Source: Streptomyces agglomeratus
Lineage (GTDB): Bacteria > Actinomycetota > Actinomycetes > Streptomycetales > Streptomycetaceae
Length of the DNA stretch: 64,000 nucleotides
Direction of reading: 5' to 3'
NCBI RefSeq assembly: GCF_001746415.1
Contig: NZ_MEHJ01000001.1
Span: forward strand, 2,439,001-2,503,000
The notes below the pieces were generated by a model, which searched no databases, was not told where the DNA came from, and saw only the letters and a list, made by a program, of their open reading frames with translations. The stretch's first letter is position 1; each line of letters starts with the position of its first letter. Positions 19,001 to 28,938 of this stretch are shown piece by piece. A program made the translations under genes and the position numbers.

Positions 19001-20463
19001 ATGCCTGAAACCGCCGCCCCGAGTCCGAGGGCGCGATAGAGACCCGCGGTCTTGAGCCCGTCCCCGACAACGAGCGCTCGGGCCGCGTCCGTGAACTCTT
19101 CCCTACCTGGGTCGCCGCCAACATCAGCGTGCTTCTGCTCACCATGGGCGCCGGTCTGGTCGTCTTCAACGGTCTGAACTTCTGGCAGGTGCTGGGCGTG
19201 GCCGTCGCCGCGCCCGTCGTGTCGTACGGACTCGTCGGCCTGATCTCGATCGCGGGCAAGCGCGGCGGTTCCCCCGGCATGGCGCTCTCCCGCGCCGTCT
19301 TCGGCCAGCGGGGCAACCTCTTCCCCGGCTCCCTGATCTGGGTCGCGCGCTGGGGCTGGGAGACGATCAACGCGGTGACCGGCGCGTACGCCGTGCTGAC
19401 CGTGCTCGATCTGCTCTTCGGCATCAAGAGCAACACCGCGCTCATCGTGGTGACGCTGCTGCTCTTCGTCGGCTGCACGTTCCTCGTCTCGGGCCTCGGC
19501 ATCAACGCCCTGCGCCGGTGCAGCACCTGGTCGACGTACCTCTTCGGCGCCTTCAGCGTGCTCGTGCTGGTCTATCTGATCGCCGGCACCGACTGGTCCG
19601 CCGTGTTCGCCAAGCCCGCCGGCTCGACCGCGATGATGATCGCGGGCATCGGCACCATCGCGGCCGGCGGCATCAGCTGGGTCCCCTCGGGCCCGGACTT
19701 CACCCGTTACCTGCCGCGTACGGCGTCGAGCAAGGGCCTGGTCTCCGCCACCGTGGGCGGCGCGGGCGTCGTCGTCCTGCCGATGGTCCTGATGGGCGCG
19801 GTCATGGCCGTCAGTACGCCGAGCCTGGCGTCGGCGGCCGACCCGGTGTCCTTCATCGGCGAGCTGCTGCCGACCTGGATCGCCGTTCCGTACCTGCTGA
19901 TCGCCCTCGTCGGCATGCTGCTGATCAACTCGATGTCGATGTACTCGGCCGGGTTCACCGCGCAGACGCTCGGCATCAAGGTGTCGCGCGCCTGGGCCGT
20001 GAGTGTCAACGCCGTCATCAGCCTGATCTTCGGCTTCCTGCTGATGGTGGTCGCCACGAGCTTCTTCGGTTCTTTCATCTCCTTCCTGACGCTGCTGGCC
20101 GTGGCGTTCTCCGCGTGGATCGGCGTCTTCGGTGTGGACATGCTGAGCCGTCGTACGTACGACGGCGAGGCACTCATGGACACCACCCGCACCAGTGGTT
20201 ACTGGTACCGGGGCGGTTTCGCCTGGCAGGCCATGACGGCGTGGGGCCTCGCGCTGGTGGCGGGCCTGCTGTTCACCAAGGTCGACTGGTTCACCGGGCC
20301 GCTCGCCGGTTCCTGGATCGGGCGCAACGGCCTGGGCTGGGCGGCGACGGTCGTCGTGGCCGCGCTGCTGTACGCGGTGCTGCCGAGGACGAAGGCCGTG
20401 GCGCCGGAGCGGACGGCCGAGGCGGAGAAGGCGCCGGAGACCGCCGGAAGCCTGTCCATCTGA
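19001..20463 (+). pseudogene. Purine/cytosine-type NCS1 permease with apparent N-terminal frameshift
   Basis: The best start, ATG at 19001 with GGAG six bases upstream, reads MPETAAPSPRAR and hits TAG at 19037. From about 19021 the next frame reads ESEGAIETRGLEPVPDNE and continues unbroken into LFPTWVAANISVLLLTMGAG and a 12-segment transporter (NCS1 family, nucleobase uptake) ending at 20463. Adding one C to the CCCC run at 19017-19020 joins the two. The only in-frame start otherwise is GTG at 19129, which would cut into the first membrane segment. Either a real disruption or a base missing from the sequence. Domain content beyond the frameshift is intact. Confidence 0.75.
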
Positions 20464-20525
20464 CGTAACGTCAACTAACGTCCCTCTTCGCCACATCGAC
20501 ACCCGGCGGAGGGGGACGACTCGTC

Positions 20526-21497
20526 ATGGCCTTCACAGTGGTCCGCTTCAACCTCGTCGATCCCGACGCGACCCCCGACACGCACGCGGCCCGCTACCGC
20601 GCCGCCCTGGAGATGGCCGCCTACGCCGACGACCGCGGCATCGGCACCGTCCAGACCGAGGAGCACCACGGCGCCGCCAACGGCTGGATCCCCTCCCCGT
20701 TCGTCTTCGCGGGCTCGGTCCTCGGCGCGACCCGGCGCATCACCGTCACCGTCTCCGCCGTCATCGGGCCGTTGTACGAGCCGCTGCGGCTGGCCGAGGA
20801 CATCGCCGTACTGGACCTGATCGGCAAGGGACGCCTGGTCACGGTCGCGGGCATCGGCTACCGGCCCGAGGAGTACGAGCAGCTGGGTGTGGACTGGGGC
20901 CGGCGCGGCAGGCTCCAGGACGAGGTCCTCGAAACACTGCTGCTGGCATGGACCGGCGAGCCCTTCCCGTACCGGGGCCGTACCGTGCGCGTGACGCCGC
21001 GCCCGTACTCCCGGCCGCATCCGCCGCTGCTGGTCGGCGGTTCCTCGCGGGCGGCCGCCCGGCGCGCCGCCCGTTTCGGGCTGCCGTTCTTCCCGAGCGC
21101 GCACCTGCCCGAGCTGGAGGCGTACTACCACGAGCGGCGGGCCGAGTTCGGGACGGACGGCTTCTGCATGATGCCGGCGGCCGAGACGCCGCTGCTGCAT
21201 GTCGCCGAGGACCCGGACCGGACGTGGGCCGAGTACGGCGAGTACTTCCTGCACGAGGCGCAGACGTACGCCTCCTGGCAGTCCAAGGACATCACGTCGG
21301 CCGTACGTTCGCGGGCGACCGGCGTCGAGGAGCTGCGGGCCGAAGGGGTCTACCGCGTCGTGACGCCGGACGAGTGCGTGGGGCTGGCCGCCGGCAGTCT
21401 CGTACTGCATCCGCTGTGCGGCGGGATGCCGGTCGACGAGGGCTGGCGCAGCCTCCATCTGTTCGCGGAAAACGTACTGCCCCGGCTCAACGGGTGA
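20526..21497 (+). CDS. LLM-class flavin-dependent oxidoreductase
   Basis: 323 residues of the luciferase-like monooxygenase fold (flavin-dependent TIM barrel). Supporting segments: TVQTEEHHGAANGW, LYEPLRLAEDIAVLDLIGKGR, VAGIGYRPEEYEQLGVDW and PPLLVGGSSRAAARRAARFG. Substrate unknown; relatives include alkane and F420-dependent enzymes. ATG at 20526 follows CGGCGGAGGGGGACGACTCGTC, which contains a strong ribosome site. Last turn of the gene overlaps a terminator hairpin. Confidence 0.9.
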   Translation: MAFTVVRFNLVDPDATPDTHAARYRAALEMAAYADDRGIGTVQTEEHHGAANGWIPSPFVFAGSVLGATRRITVTVSAVIGPLYEPLRLAEDIAVLDLIGKGRLVTVAGIGYRPEEYEQLGVDWGRRGRLQDEVLETLLLAWTGEPFPYRGRTVRVTPRPYSRPHPPLLVGGSSRAAARRAARFGLPFFPSAHLPELEAYYHERRAEFGTDGFCMMPAAETPLLHVAEDPDRTWAEYGEYFLHEAQTYASWQSKDITSAVRSRATGVEELRAEGVYRVVTPDECVGLAAGSLVLHPLCGGMPVDEGWRSLHLFAENVLPRLNG

Positions 21498-21508
21498 GCC
21501 GGGGCAGT
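21476..21508. terminator. Terminator overlapping the end of the LLM oxidoreductase gene
   Basis: Perfect 14-bp arms (21476-21489 and 21495-21508) around ACGGG; the TGA stop at 21495 is inside the right arm. Located between convergent genes ending at 21497 and 21538. Confidence 0.75.
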
Positions 21509-21537
21509 GCCGTGTCCGAGGAGCGGGGCAGCGGGGA

Positions 21538-22956
21538 TTAGCCCATCTCCTCCAACGCCTTGCCCTTGGTCTCCTTCACGAACTTGAGCACGAAGGGGAT
21601 CGAGAGCACGGCGAAGAATGTGTAGATCACGTACGTCCCCGAGAGGTTCCACTCGGAGAGGCTGGGGAAGCTCGCCGTGATCGCCCAGTTGGCGATCCAC
21701 TGCGCGGAGGCGGCGACGCCCAGCGCGGCGGCGCGCAGCCGGTTGGGGAACATCTCGCCGAGGAAGACCCAGACCACGACACCCCACGAGAGGGCGAAGA
21801 AGAGCACGAAGACATGCGCGGCGATCAGCGCGACGATGCCCTGGGTGTGCGGCAGCCTGCCGTCGATCAGGTCGGCGGAGAAGGCCCATGCCTCGAAGGC
21901 GAGGGCGAGCGCCATGCCGGTCGAGCCGATGAGGGCGAGCGGGCGGCGGCCGATCCGGTCGACGAAGATCATGGCGATCACGGTGCCGATGATGTTGATG
22001 ATCGACGTGGTGAACGAGTAGAAGAAGGAGTCGCTCGGGTTGATGCCGACCGACTGCCACAGCGTCGCGGAGTAGTAGAAGGCGACGTTGATGCCGACGA
22101 GCTGCTGGAAGACCGAGAGGCCGATACCGACCCAGACGATGGGCAGGAAGCCGAAGCGGCGGCCGAGCAGGTCCTTGAACGTGGACTTGTGCTCACTGCG
22201 CATCGCCAGCTCGATCTCGTTGACGCGCGCGTCGAGGTCGATGGTCTTGCCTTCGACGTCGGCCAGGATCTCCTTGGCCCTGTCGACCTTGCCCACGGAG
22301 ATCAGGAAGCGCGGCGACTCGGGGATGGCGAACGAGAGCAGGCCGTACAGGACGGCCGGGACGACCATGACGCCCAGCATGACCTGCCAGGCTTCGATGC
22401 CGAGCAGCTCGCCGCGCTGGTCGCCGTCGGCCAGGTTGAGGATGCCCCAGTTGACGAGCTGCGAGACGGCGATGCCGATGACGATCGCCGCCTGCTGGAA
22501 GGCGCCGAGGCGGCCGCGGTACGCCGGCGGGGCGACCTCGGCGATGTAGGCCGGGCCGATGACCGAGGCCATGCCGATGGCGATACCGCCGAGCACGCGC
22601 CAGAAGGCGAGGTCCCACAGGGCGAACGGGAGCGCGGAGCCGACGGCGCTGATCGTGAAGAGCGCGGCGGCGATCTGCATGACGCGGATGCGGCCGATGC
22701 GGTCGGCGATGCGGCCCGCGGTGGCGGCACCGATGGCGCAGCCGATCAGGGCGATGGCGATGACCTGGGCGAGGGTCGCGGAGCCCACGTCGTACTTGCC
22801 CCGGATGCCTTCGACCGCGCCGTTGATGACCGAGCTGTCGTAACCGAAGAGGAAGCCGCCCATCGCGGCTGCCGCCGTGATGAAGATGACGTGGCCGAGG
22901 TGGTCCGGGTGGGCCTCGCGGGCTCCGGACGCCGTGGGTTGCGCAGTGCTGGTCAC
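21538..22956 (-). CDS. glcP: Glucose permease, MFS sugar porter family
   Basis: 472 residues with 12 membrane segments. Sugar porter signatures are present: GGFLFGYDSSVINGA in segment 1, GRIADRIGRIRVM after segment 2, PESPRFL after segment 6, QQLVGINVAFYYS in segment 7 and DRIGRRPLALIG. It matches GlcP, the main glucose/H+ symporter of Streptomyces, by content and position next to smc. The GTG start at 22956 follows CAGGAG. Expected at the cytoplasmic membrane and glucose-inducible in the genus; no operator is evident upstream. Confidence 0.92.
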   Translation of the reverse strand: MTSTAQPTASGAREAHPDHLGHVIFITAAAAMGGFLFGYDSSVINGAVEGIRGKYDVGSATLAQVIAIALIGCAIGAATAGRIADRIGRIRVMQIAAALFTISAVGSALPFALWDLAFWRVLGGIAIGMASVIGPAYIAEVAPPAYRGRLGAFQQAAIVIGIAVSQLVNWGILNLADGDQRGELLGIEAWQVMLGVMVVPAVLYGLLSFAIPESPRFLISVGKVDRAKEILADVEGKTIDLDARVNEIELAMRSEHKSTFKDLLGRRFGFLPIVWVGIGLSVFQQLVGINVAFYYSATLWQSVGINPSDSFFYSFTTSIINIIGTVIAMIFVDRIGRRPLALIGSTGMALALAFEAWAFSADLIDGRLPHTQGIVALIAAHVFVLFFALSWGVVVWVFLGEMFPNRLRAAALGVAASAQWIANWAITASFPSLSEWNLSGTYVIYTFFAVLSIPFVLKFVKETKGKALEEMG

Positions 22957-23178
22957 ATCAACTCCTGAGGCCTGGCCGCGTCGCCTGGCGTGGGGGGCAA
23001 GCACTCCAAGTGGGGCACAACATCGCGCCGCGCACCACTTGAAGGTAAAAACGACGTTGCCGAGACTATGCCTTCAGGTTTCGAAGTCAAGAGCAAGAGA
23101 TTGTGAAATTCATGGACCTGGCGTGAGGGCTTGTGTTCACCTTTTGAAGAGAGGGCGGCGGGAAGGCAGCGCCCGTGG

Positions 23179-26100
23179 TCAGCGCAGTCGCTGGCTGATG
23201 ACCTTGGAGACGCCGTCCCCCTGCATGGAGACGCCGTACAGCGCGTCGGCGACCTCCATCGTCCGCTTCTGGTGAGTGATCACGATCAGCTGCGAGCTCT
23301 CCTGGAGCTCCTCCATGATCCGGATCAGCCGCTGGAGGTTGGTGTCGTCGAGCGCGGCCTCGACCTCGTCCATCACGTAGAACGGACTCGGCCTGGCCTT
23401 GAAGATCGACACCAGCATGGCCACCGCGGTCAGCGACCGTTCGCCGCCCGAGAGCAGTGAGAGGCGCTTGACCTTCTTGCCCGGTGGCCTGGCCTCGACG
23501 TCGACGCCCGTGGTCAGCATGTTCCCGGGATCGGTCAGGACCAGCCGGCCCTCACCGCCCGGGAAGAGACGCGAGAAGACGCCCTCGAACTCCCTCGCCG
23601 TATCCCGGAACGCCTCGCCGAAGACCTGCTCGACGCGCTCGTCGACCTCCTTGATCACCTGCATGAGGTCGGTGCGCGTCTTCTTCAGGTCTTCAAGCTG
23701 CTCCGAGAGGAACTTGTGGCGCTCCTCCAGCGCCGCGAACTCCTCCAGCGCCAGCGGATTCACCTTCCCGAGCTGCTGGTACGCCCGTTCGGCCGCGCGA
23801 AGCCGCTTCTCCTGCTCTCCCCGTACGAAGGGCCGGGGCCGGTTGCGGGGATGCTCCGGGTCCTCCGGCACGTCCTCGCCCTCGGCGGGCGGCGACGGCG
23901 GCACGGGCTGGGCGGGCCCGTATTCCGCGACCAGCCCGGCCGGTTCCACGCCCAGTTCCTCCAGCGCCCTGGTCTCCAGCTGCTCGATGCGCAGCCGCTT
24001 CTCGGCGCCCAGCACCTCACCCCGGTGCACCGAATCCGTCAACTTGTCGAGCTCGCCCTTGAGATCGCGTCCCCGGCCGCGTTCGGCCGTCAGTTCCCGC
24101 TCGCGCTCCGCCTTTGCTGCCTCGGCCGCGGCGCGCTCCGCGTCGGCGCGTACGAGTGAGACCTCGACGTGGGCGAGCAGCTGACGCGCACCGGAGGCGA
24201 CCGCGGCCGCGACCTGCGCCTCGTGGCGCAGCCGGGCCCGCCGCTGCTCGGCGCGCGCCCGCGCCTCACGCTCCGCCCGCGCTCCGCGGTCGAGCGCGTC
24301 GGCCCGCCCGGCGAGGCCCTTCACCCGCTCCTCGTGCGTACGGACCTGGAGCCGGGCCTCCATCTCGGTCTGGCGGGCGTTGGCGCCGTCGGCGGCGAGG
24401 CGGTCTCGTACGGAGGTGTCCGGCTCCTCCTGTACGGGCGCTTCCTCGGCCACTAGCAACCGCTCGGCCAGCTCCTCGGCCTCCTCCATCGCCCGCTCCA
24501 GCGCGTCCTGGGCGCGGGCGGCGGCCGCGGCCGACCGCTCGGCCTCACCGGCGGCGCCGCGCGCCTGCCCGGCGAGCCGGCCGAGCTGCTGGGCGACGCC
24601 GGACTTCTCGCGGTCGGCGGCGCGACGCCGCTGCGCCAGCTCCTCGACGAGCGCGGCGCACGCGTCGCGCCGCTCCCCCGCACGGTGCTGCGCGGCCGCG
24701 AGCTCCTCGCACCGTACGGCCAGTTCCTCCAGTTCGGCGGCGGCCTCGTCGACGGACGCCTGCACCTCCAGCAGGCTCGGCGCCCCGGCCGAGCCGCCCT
24801 GAGCGAAGTACGCCCCGAGCACATCTCCCTCGGCGGTCACGGCGGTCACCGCGGGCCGGGCGGCGACCAGGTCCTCGGCGTCCTCCAGTGTTCCGACGAC
24901 GACCATGTCCCGTACGAGCCGCCGCACCGCGGGCATCAGTTCGGCGGGCCCCCGCACCAGATCGGCGACGGCTGTCGCGGACGCGTCCGCCGTGCCGGGG
25001 CCGGCGTCAGCGGCCAGGGAGGCCGGGGCGTCGGCGGCGGCGGGCGCGCCCGGCAGCAGTACCGCCCGGCCCGCGTCCTGTTTGCGCAGCAGCCGGATCG
25101 CCTCGGCCGCCGTGGCCGGGTCGCTCACCGCGAGGGCGTCCGCCGCCGCTCCCAGCGCCGCCGCCACCGGGACCTCGAAGCCGGGGGTCACGGTGAGAAG
25201 CTCCGCCGCCGGTCCCAGCAGGCCCGTGAGCCGGGGCTGCGCGGCGAGCAGCACGCCCGTGCCGTCCTTGCGCCGCAGGCCGAGGGCCAGCGCGTCGTGC
25301 CGCGCGGACGTCGCGGCCCGGCGGCGCTCGGCGGACGTCGCCGCCTCCCGGGCCGCCGTGAGGCCGGCCTCCGCCTCGGCAAGCTCCCGGCGGGCCGCCT
25401 CGTCCTGCTCGGCGAGGTCGGATTCGCCCGCGTCCAGCCCTTCCACCTCGGCCCTGAGCTGCTCGTACTCCTCCTGCGCCGCGACGGCCCGCTCCTGGGC
25501 GCCCTCGTGCGCGGCGGTCAGCCGGTCGATCTCCGCCTGGGCGGAGCCGGCCCTGCTGCGGGCCGCGTTGACCTGGCCGCTGAGCCGGGCGAGCCCCTCG
25601 CGCCGGTCGGCGATGGCCCGCGCGGCGTCCTTGAGCCTGCGTTCCTCGGCCGCGAGTTCCCGTTCGAGTTCGGCCCGGTGTCCGACCGTGTCCTCCAGCG
25701 CGCGCCGCGCCGCCTCCAGCGCGGCTTCCAGCTCCGCCTCCTGCTCACGGACCCGCGCGGCCTCGCGCTCCATGTCCTCGGGATCGCGCCCGCGCCGCTC
25801 TTCCTCCTGTGGCGCCGTGGCGCTCTTGACCCGTGCGTCGGCGAGCGAGACCGTGCCCCGCACCCGCTCCGCCAGCTGCGACAGCTCGTACCAGGTCTGC
25901 TGCGCCCGCTGGAGCCGCGGGGCGAGGCGGCGTACCTCTTCCTCCAGTTCCGCCTCGCGCGCCAGCGCGGCCCGGAGCTGCGCCTCGGCGGCGTCCTTGC
26001 GCTCCTTGAGCGCCTCCTCGTCCGCGATCTCCGCGCTCAGGGCCTCGCGCAAGGTCACCAGGTCGTCGGCGAGCAGCCGCAGCCGCGCGTCGCGCAGGTC

Positions 26101-26760
26101 GGCCTGAATGACGGCGGCCCGCCGCGCGACCGCCGCCTGCCGCCCCAGGGGCTTGAGCTGCCCGCGCAGTTCGTCGGTCAGATCCTGTATGCGCGAGAGG
26201 TTGGCCCGCATGGCGTCGAGCTTCCGCAGCGCTTTCTCTTTCCGCTTGCGGTGCTTGAGTACGCCGGCGGCCTCCTCGATGAATGCCCTGCGGCCCATCG
26301 GATCGGCGTGCAGTACGGAGTCGAGCTGGCCCTGCCCGACGATCACGTGCATCTCGCGCCCTATCCCGGAGTCCGAGAGCAGCTCCTGGATATCGAGCAG
26401 CCGGCACGTGTCGCCATTGATCTGGTATTCGCTGCCGCCGTTGCGGAACATGATCCGCGTAATGGTGACTTCGGCGTAGTCGATCGGCAGCGCGCCGTCG
26501 GAGTTGTCGATGGTCAGCGAGACCTCGGCCCGTCCGAGCGGCGGCCGCCCGGTGGTCCCGGCGAAGATCACGTCTTCCATCTTGCCGCCGCGCAGCGACT
26601 TCGCGCCCTGCTCTCCCATGACCCAGGACAGGGCGTCCACGACGTTGGACTTGCCCGATCCGTTGGGGCCGACGACGCAGGTGATGCCTGGTTCGAACCG
26701 GAGTGTCGTGGCCGATGCGAATGACTTGAAACCGCGGAGAGTCATGGCCTTGAGATGCAC
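23179..26760 (-). CDS. smc: Chromosome segregation protein SMC
   Basis: 1193 residues, full-length SMC ATPase that compacts and segregates chromosomes with ScpAB. Walker A GPNGSGKS is at residues 31-38, followed by LSWVMGEQGAKSLRGGKMEDV. Two long Glu/Ala/Arg-rich coiled coils flank a hinge (around residues 510-660). The C-terminal head has LSGGERSLTAVAML (signature) and FYVMDEVEAALDD (Walker B). ATG at 26760. Separated from the small upstream gene by a hairpin terminator, so it likely has its own promoter. Confidence 0.98.
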   Translation of the reverse strand: MHLKAMTLRGFKSFASATTLRFEPGITCVVGPNGSGKSNVVDALSWVMGEQGAKSLRGGKMEDVIFAGTTGRPPLGRAEVSLTIDNSDGALPIDYAEVTITRIMFRNGGSEYQINGDTCRLLDIQELLSDSGIGREMHVIVGQGQLDSVLHADPMGRRAFIEEAAGVLKHRKRKEKALRKLDAMRANLSRIQDLTDELRGQLKPLGRQAAVARRAAVIQADLRDARLRLLADDLVTLREALSAEIADEEALKERKDAAEAQLRAALAREAELEEEVRRLAPRLQRAQQTWYELSQLAERVRGTVSLADARVKSATAPQEEERRGRDPEDMEREAARVREQEAELEAALEAARRALEDTVGHRAELERELAAEERRLKDAARAIADRREGLARLSGQVNAARSRAGSAQAEIDRLTAAHEGAQERAVAAQEEYEQLRAEVEGLDAGESDLAEQDEAARRELAEAEAGLTAAREAATSAERRRAATSARHDALALGLRRKDGTGVLLAAQPRLTGLLGPAAELLTVTPGFEVPVAAALGAAADALAVSDPATAAEAIRLLRKQDAGRAVLLPGAPAAADAPASLAADAGPGTADASATAVADLVRGPAELMPAVRRLVRDMVVVGTLEDAEDLVAARPAVTAVTAEGDVLGAYFAQGGSAGAPSLLEVQASVDEAAAELEELAVRCEELAAAQHRAGERRDACAALVEELAQRRRAADREKSGVAQQLGRLAGQARGAAGEAERSAAAAARAQDALERAMEEAEELAERLLVAEEAPVQEEPDTSVRDRLAADGANARQTEMEARLQVRTHEERVKGLAGRADALDRGARAEREARARAEQRRARLRHEAQVAAAVASGARQLLAHVEVSLVRADAERAAAEAAKAERERELTAERGRGRDLKGELDKLTDSVHRGEVLGAEKRLRIEQLETRALEELGVEPAGLVAEYGPAQPVPPSPPAEGEDVPEDPEHPRNRPRPFVRGEQEKRLRAAERAYQQLGKVNPLALEEFAALEERHKFLSEQLEDLKKTRTDLMQVIKEVDERVEQVFGEAFRDTAREFEGVFSRLFPGGEGRLVLTDPGNMLTTGVDVEARPPGKKVKRLSLLSGGERSLTAVAMLVSIFKARPSPFYVMDEVEAALDDTNLQRLIRIMEELQESSQLIVITHQKRTMEVADALYGVSMQGDGVSKVISQRLR

Positions 26761-26855
26761 CGCCGCACTCTACCTTTCACCGTCGGTTTCACCCATGAAC
26801 GTGCAGGGCACATCAGACGGTAAGGGAAGAGGCCTATCCAGAGGCCGAAAGAAAG

Positions 26856-26877
26856 AAGGGACGCCGAAGCGTCCCTT
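26856..26877 (-). terminator. Terminator after the small coiled-coil gene
   Basis: Arms of 9 bp (26856-26864 and 26869-26877) around CGAA; on the minus strand followed by CTTTCTTTC, a good U-rich tail. Separates the 71-residue gene from smc. Confidence 0.7.
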
Positions 26878-26962
26878 GCAATGTCTTGCTGATAGATCTT
26901 GAGCAGATCTCAAGCGGCTGATACGGACAGCCTGACGGGCTCGGATTCTCCTACGAGCCGTG

Positions 26963-27178
26963 TCAGGTGAGCGCAGGCTCCGCCTGGGGTACGTCGATGT
27001 CGATGCTGTCGAGCAGCGAATCTCCGCGGTGGTGAGCGGCGGCGCTCAGCGCGTCGTTCTCGGACTGAATCCGGTTGAGCTCGGACTCAAGATCCTGGAC
27101 GCGCTGCTGAAGCCGTCGCATCTCGGCGAGGAGTCGCGGGTCGGAGCCGCCGACGTAACCGAGAAGCGCCTTTGCCAT
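26963..27178 (-). CDS. Small coiled-coil protein of unknown function
   Basis: 71 residues. MAKALLGYVGGSDPRLL is followed by a heptad-like helix (EMRRLQQRVQDLESELNRIQ) and an acidic tail. ATG at 27178 has GGAGGA in its leader. Looks like the small conserved Streptomyces protein upstream of smc; function unknown. Probably dimerises through the coiled coil. Confidence 0.8.
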   Translation of the reverse strand: MAKALLGYVGGSDPRLLAEMRRLQQRVQDLESELNRIQSENDALSAAAHHRGDSLLDSIDIDVPQAEPALT

Positions 27179-27549
27179 GATGGATGGTCCTCCACACTGA
27201 GTGACCGACCGAAGCGGTGGTGGGTCGTGAGGGAATCGCACCCGCGGTGCTTGTCATCTCTGTTGTTCTCAATGCCAAACAGCTAAGGTGCGCGGGGCTT
27301 CCAGAGTCTCACCAAAAAGTTTGACGGTCAACACGATCACGCCCCGTATCGCGGGGCAGCCCGGGGGCGCGCAGCCGCGGAATGCGCGGTGCCGCCTCTT
27401 CTGCGGGGCCCTGGGGGCGTAGAGATCATCCGTACCTCGGCAGCTTTCCACGACAAGCGTTTCTTGGCAACCACCAGGTTGTTTCTGTCCCAGGCGCCCG
27501 CCACGGGCATCCGCGGAATGCGCCGGAGGCGCCCCCGCGACGCGAATGA
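27179..27549. other. Intergenic region between the small coiled-coil gene and acyP
   Basis: About 370 bases, lower in GC than neighbours around 27285-27330 and 27440-27480. It includes a short GC hairpin (near 27341-27357, GCCCCG/CGGGGC arms) that may terminate acyP. I see no credible gene. Confidence 0.45.
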
Positions 27550-27831
27550 TCACCGGATGGCGAAGCCCGTATAACCGCCGCGCGGTGTGCCCCAGATCTC
27601 CGTCACACCGTCGACCCGCCCGGGAGTGTCGTCCGAGCGCAGCCATTCCAGGAGACGGTGGCAATTCTCACGCGGCCCCTCTGCCACAACCTGCACACGG
27701 CCATCGTCCAGATTGAGGGCGAAGCCGGCGAGGGCTCCGATCTCCAGCGCGTTTGCCCTGGTGAACCAGCGGAAGCCCACTCCCTGTACTCGGCCGCGCA
27801 CCCAGGCGGTGAGCCGTACATCTTCGTTCAT
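27550..27831 (-). CDS. acyP: Acylphosphatase
   Basis: 93 residues, the standard size. [16 protein letters not shown] contains the phosphate-binding loop and catalytic Arg21; [10 protein letters not shown] contains catalytic Asn40; the C-terminus GYTGFAIR closes the ferredoxin-like fold. Hydrolyses acyl phosphates such as acetyl or carbamoyl phosphate. Divergent from the CAP-domain gene. Confidence 0.96.
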   Translation of the reverse strand: MNEDVRLTAWVRGRVQGVGFRWFTRANALEIGALAGFALNLDDGRVQVVAEGPRENCHRLLEWLRSDDTPGRVDGVTEIWGTPRGGYTGFAIR

Positions 27832-27909
27832 GAGCGCACGCTAACCGGCCAATAGCTCACGGGGCACTTCGCCCCCACGCGTCATGGCGTACAGTCCCGA
27901 CGAAATAAA

Positions 27910-27932
27910 GGGCCTCACTCGTTCGGGTGAGG
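27910..27932 (+). promoter_or_regulatory. Small hairpin in the leader of the CAP-domain gene
   Basis: GCCTCAC and GTGAGGC arms pair around an 8-9 base loop, about 50 bases before the start codon. Just upstream is an A-rich CGAAATAAA. It is too short and unstructured around for me to call a known riboswitch. Confidence 0.35.
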
Positions 27933-27979
27933 CGCATTGACGTTGACCACGTCGAGCAAGCATGAGGAAGGCACAGCAG

Positions 27980-28918
27980 ATGGGACGCCATCGTCGCTCC
28001 GCCGCCGGACCCGTAGCAGCAGACCACGCGGACGCACCGGCAGGCCGGTACCAGGGTGGCGCGCGCCGCCGGAAGAAGCGGGCCGCACCCGTACGCACGG
28101 GCCTGCTCGGCGTCTCCGCCGCAGTGGCCATGGGCGCCGTCGCCGTCACCTCCGGGCTCGTTCCCGGCGGGGAGAACTACTCCTTCAGCGGCGGCTCGGG
28201 TGACCGGGTGAGCGCCGAGGGCCCGGCCGGACTCGAAACGCAGGGCGGCGGCACCGTGCGGCCCACGGACCGCGCGACGACTCCGGCGGCCGAGGACACC
28301 GGACGGCCCGACGCGCCGTCGAAGGCTCCTTCCGCGAAGCCCTCCAAGCCCGCCGAGCCGTCCAAGTCCGCCGAGAAGCCGTCCGCCAAGCCCTCGGCGA
28401 AGCCTTCCGAGCGGAAGACGGCCCCGGCCGAGCGCACGGAGAAGCCGGCCGCGCCGCCGAAGACGGCGAAGCCCGAACGCGTCGTACCGGCCCCCACCAC
28501 GAAGGCTCCCCAGCCCGGCAACGCGGTCGGCTCCGGCGCCGAGGCCACCGCCGAGGCGGCCGTCCTGGCCCTGGTGAACCAGGAGCGGGCGACGGCCGGC
28601 TGCTCGCCGGTACGGGCCGACCGGTCACTGGCCGCGCTGGCCGGGGACTTCAGCGAGGACATGGCCGCTCGCGGCTTCTTCGACCACACCGACCCGGACG
28701 GGGCGAGCCCGTGGGACCGCGCCGAGAAGGCGGGCATAGCGGGCCTGGGCGGCGAGAACATCGCCCGGGGCCAGGCCGACGCACAGGCGGTGATGGACGC
28801 CTGGATGAACAGCGAAGGCCACCGGGCGAACATACTGAACTGCGAATTCAAGACCCTCGGCGTCGGCGTGCACATGGCGCCCGGCGGCCCCTGGTGGACT
28901 CAGAACTTCGGCTTCTGA
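27980..28918 (+). CDS. Secreted or anchored CAP-domain (SCP/PR1-like) protein
   Basis: 312 residues. A basic N-terminus (RRRKKRAAPVRTG) precedes a hydrophobic segment (LLGVSAAVAMGAVAVTSGLV), a signal peptide or anchor. A Lys/Pro/Ala/Ser-rich linker of about 110 residues, with PSAKPS and PAEPSK repeats, suggests a wall-spanning stalk. The C-terminal CAP domain has LVNQERATAGC, FFDHTDPDG, GENIARGQ and MNSEGHRANILN. The start at 27980 has AGGAAGG at 8 bases; ATG at 27962 is possible. Its last codons, FGF-stop, are the left attachment repeat of the integrated element, which leaves the protein sequence intact but separates it from its likely native terminator. Confidence 0.93.
   Translation: MGRHRRSAAGPVAADHADAPAGRYQGGARRRKKRAAPVRTGLLGVSAAVAMGAVAVTSGLVPGGENYSFSGGSGDRVSAEGPAGLETQGGGTVRPTDRATTPAAEDTGRPDAPSKAPSAKPSKPAEPSKSAEKPSAKPSAKPSERKTAPAERTEKPAAPPKTAKPERVVPAPTTKAPQPGNAVGSGAEATAEAAVLALVNQERATAGCSPVRADRSLAALAGDFSEDMAARGFFDHTDPDGASPWDRAEKAGIAGLGGENIARGQADAQAVMDAWMNSEGHRANILNCEFKTLGVGVHMAPGGPWWTQNFGF
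28906..28918 (+). repeat. attL core: 13-bp repeat at left end of the integrated element
   Basis: CTTCGGCTTCTGA is identical to 39751-39763. It is the last four codons plus stop of the CAP gene. An 11-mer CAGGTCAGCGA at 28927-28937, just inside the element, also recurs inside the right end (39725-39735). Confidence 0.7.
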
Positions 28919-28938
28919 GATTTCCGCAGGTCAGCGAC

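Noticed and set aside
27905-27935. Leader hairpin of the CAP gene as a c-di-AMP riboswitch
   Set aside because: Cell-wall hydrolase genes of Streptomyces can have one, but here there is only a short stem and no room for the conserved core.
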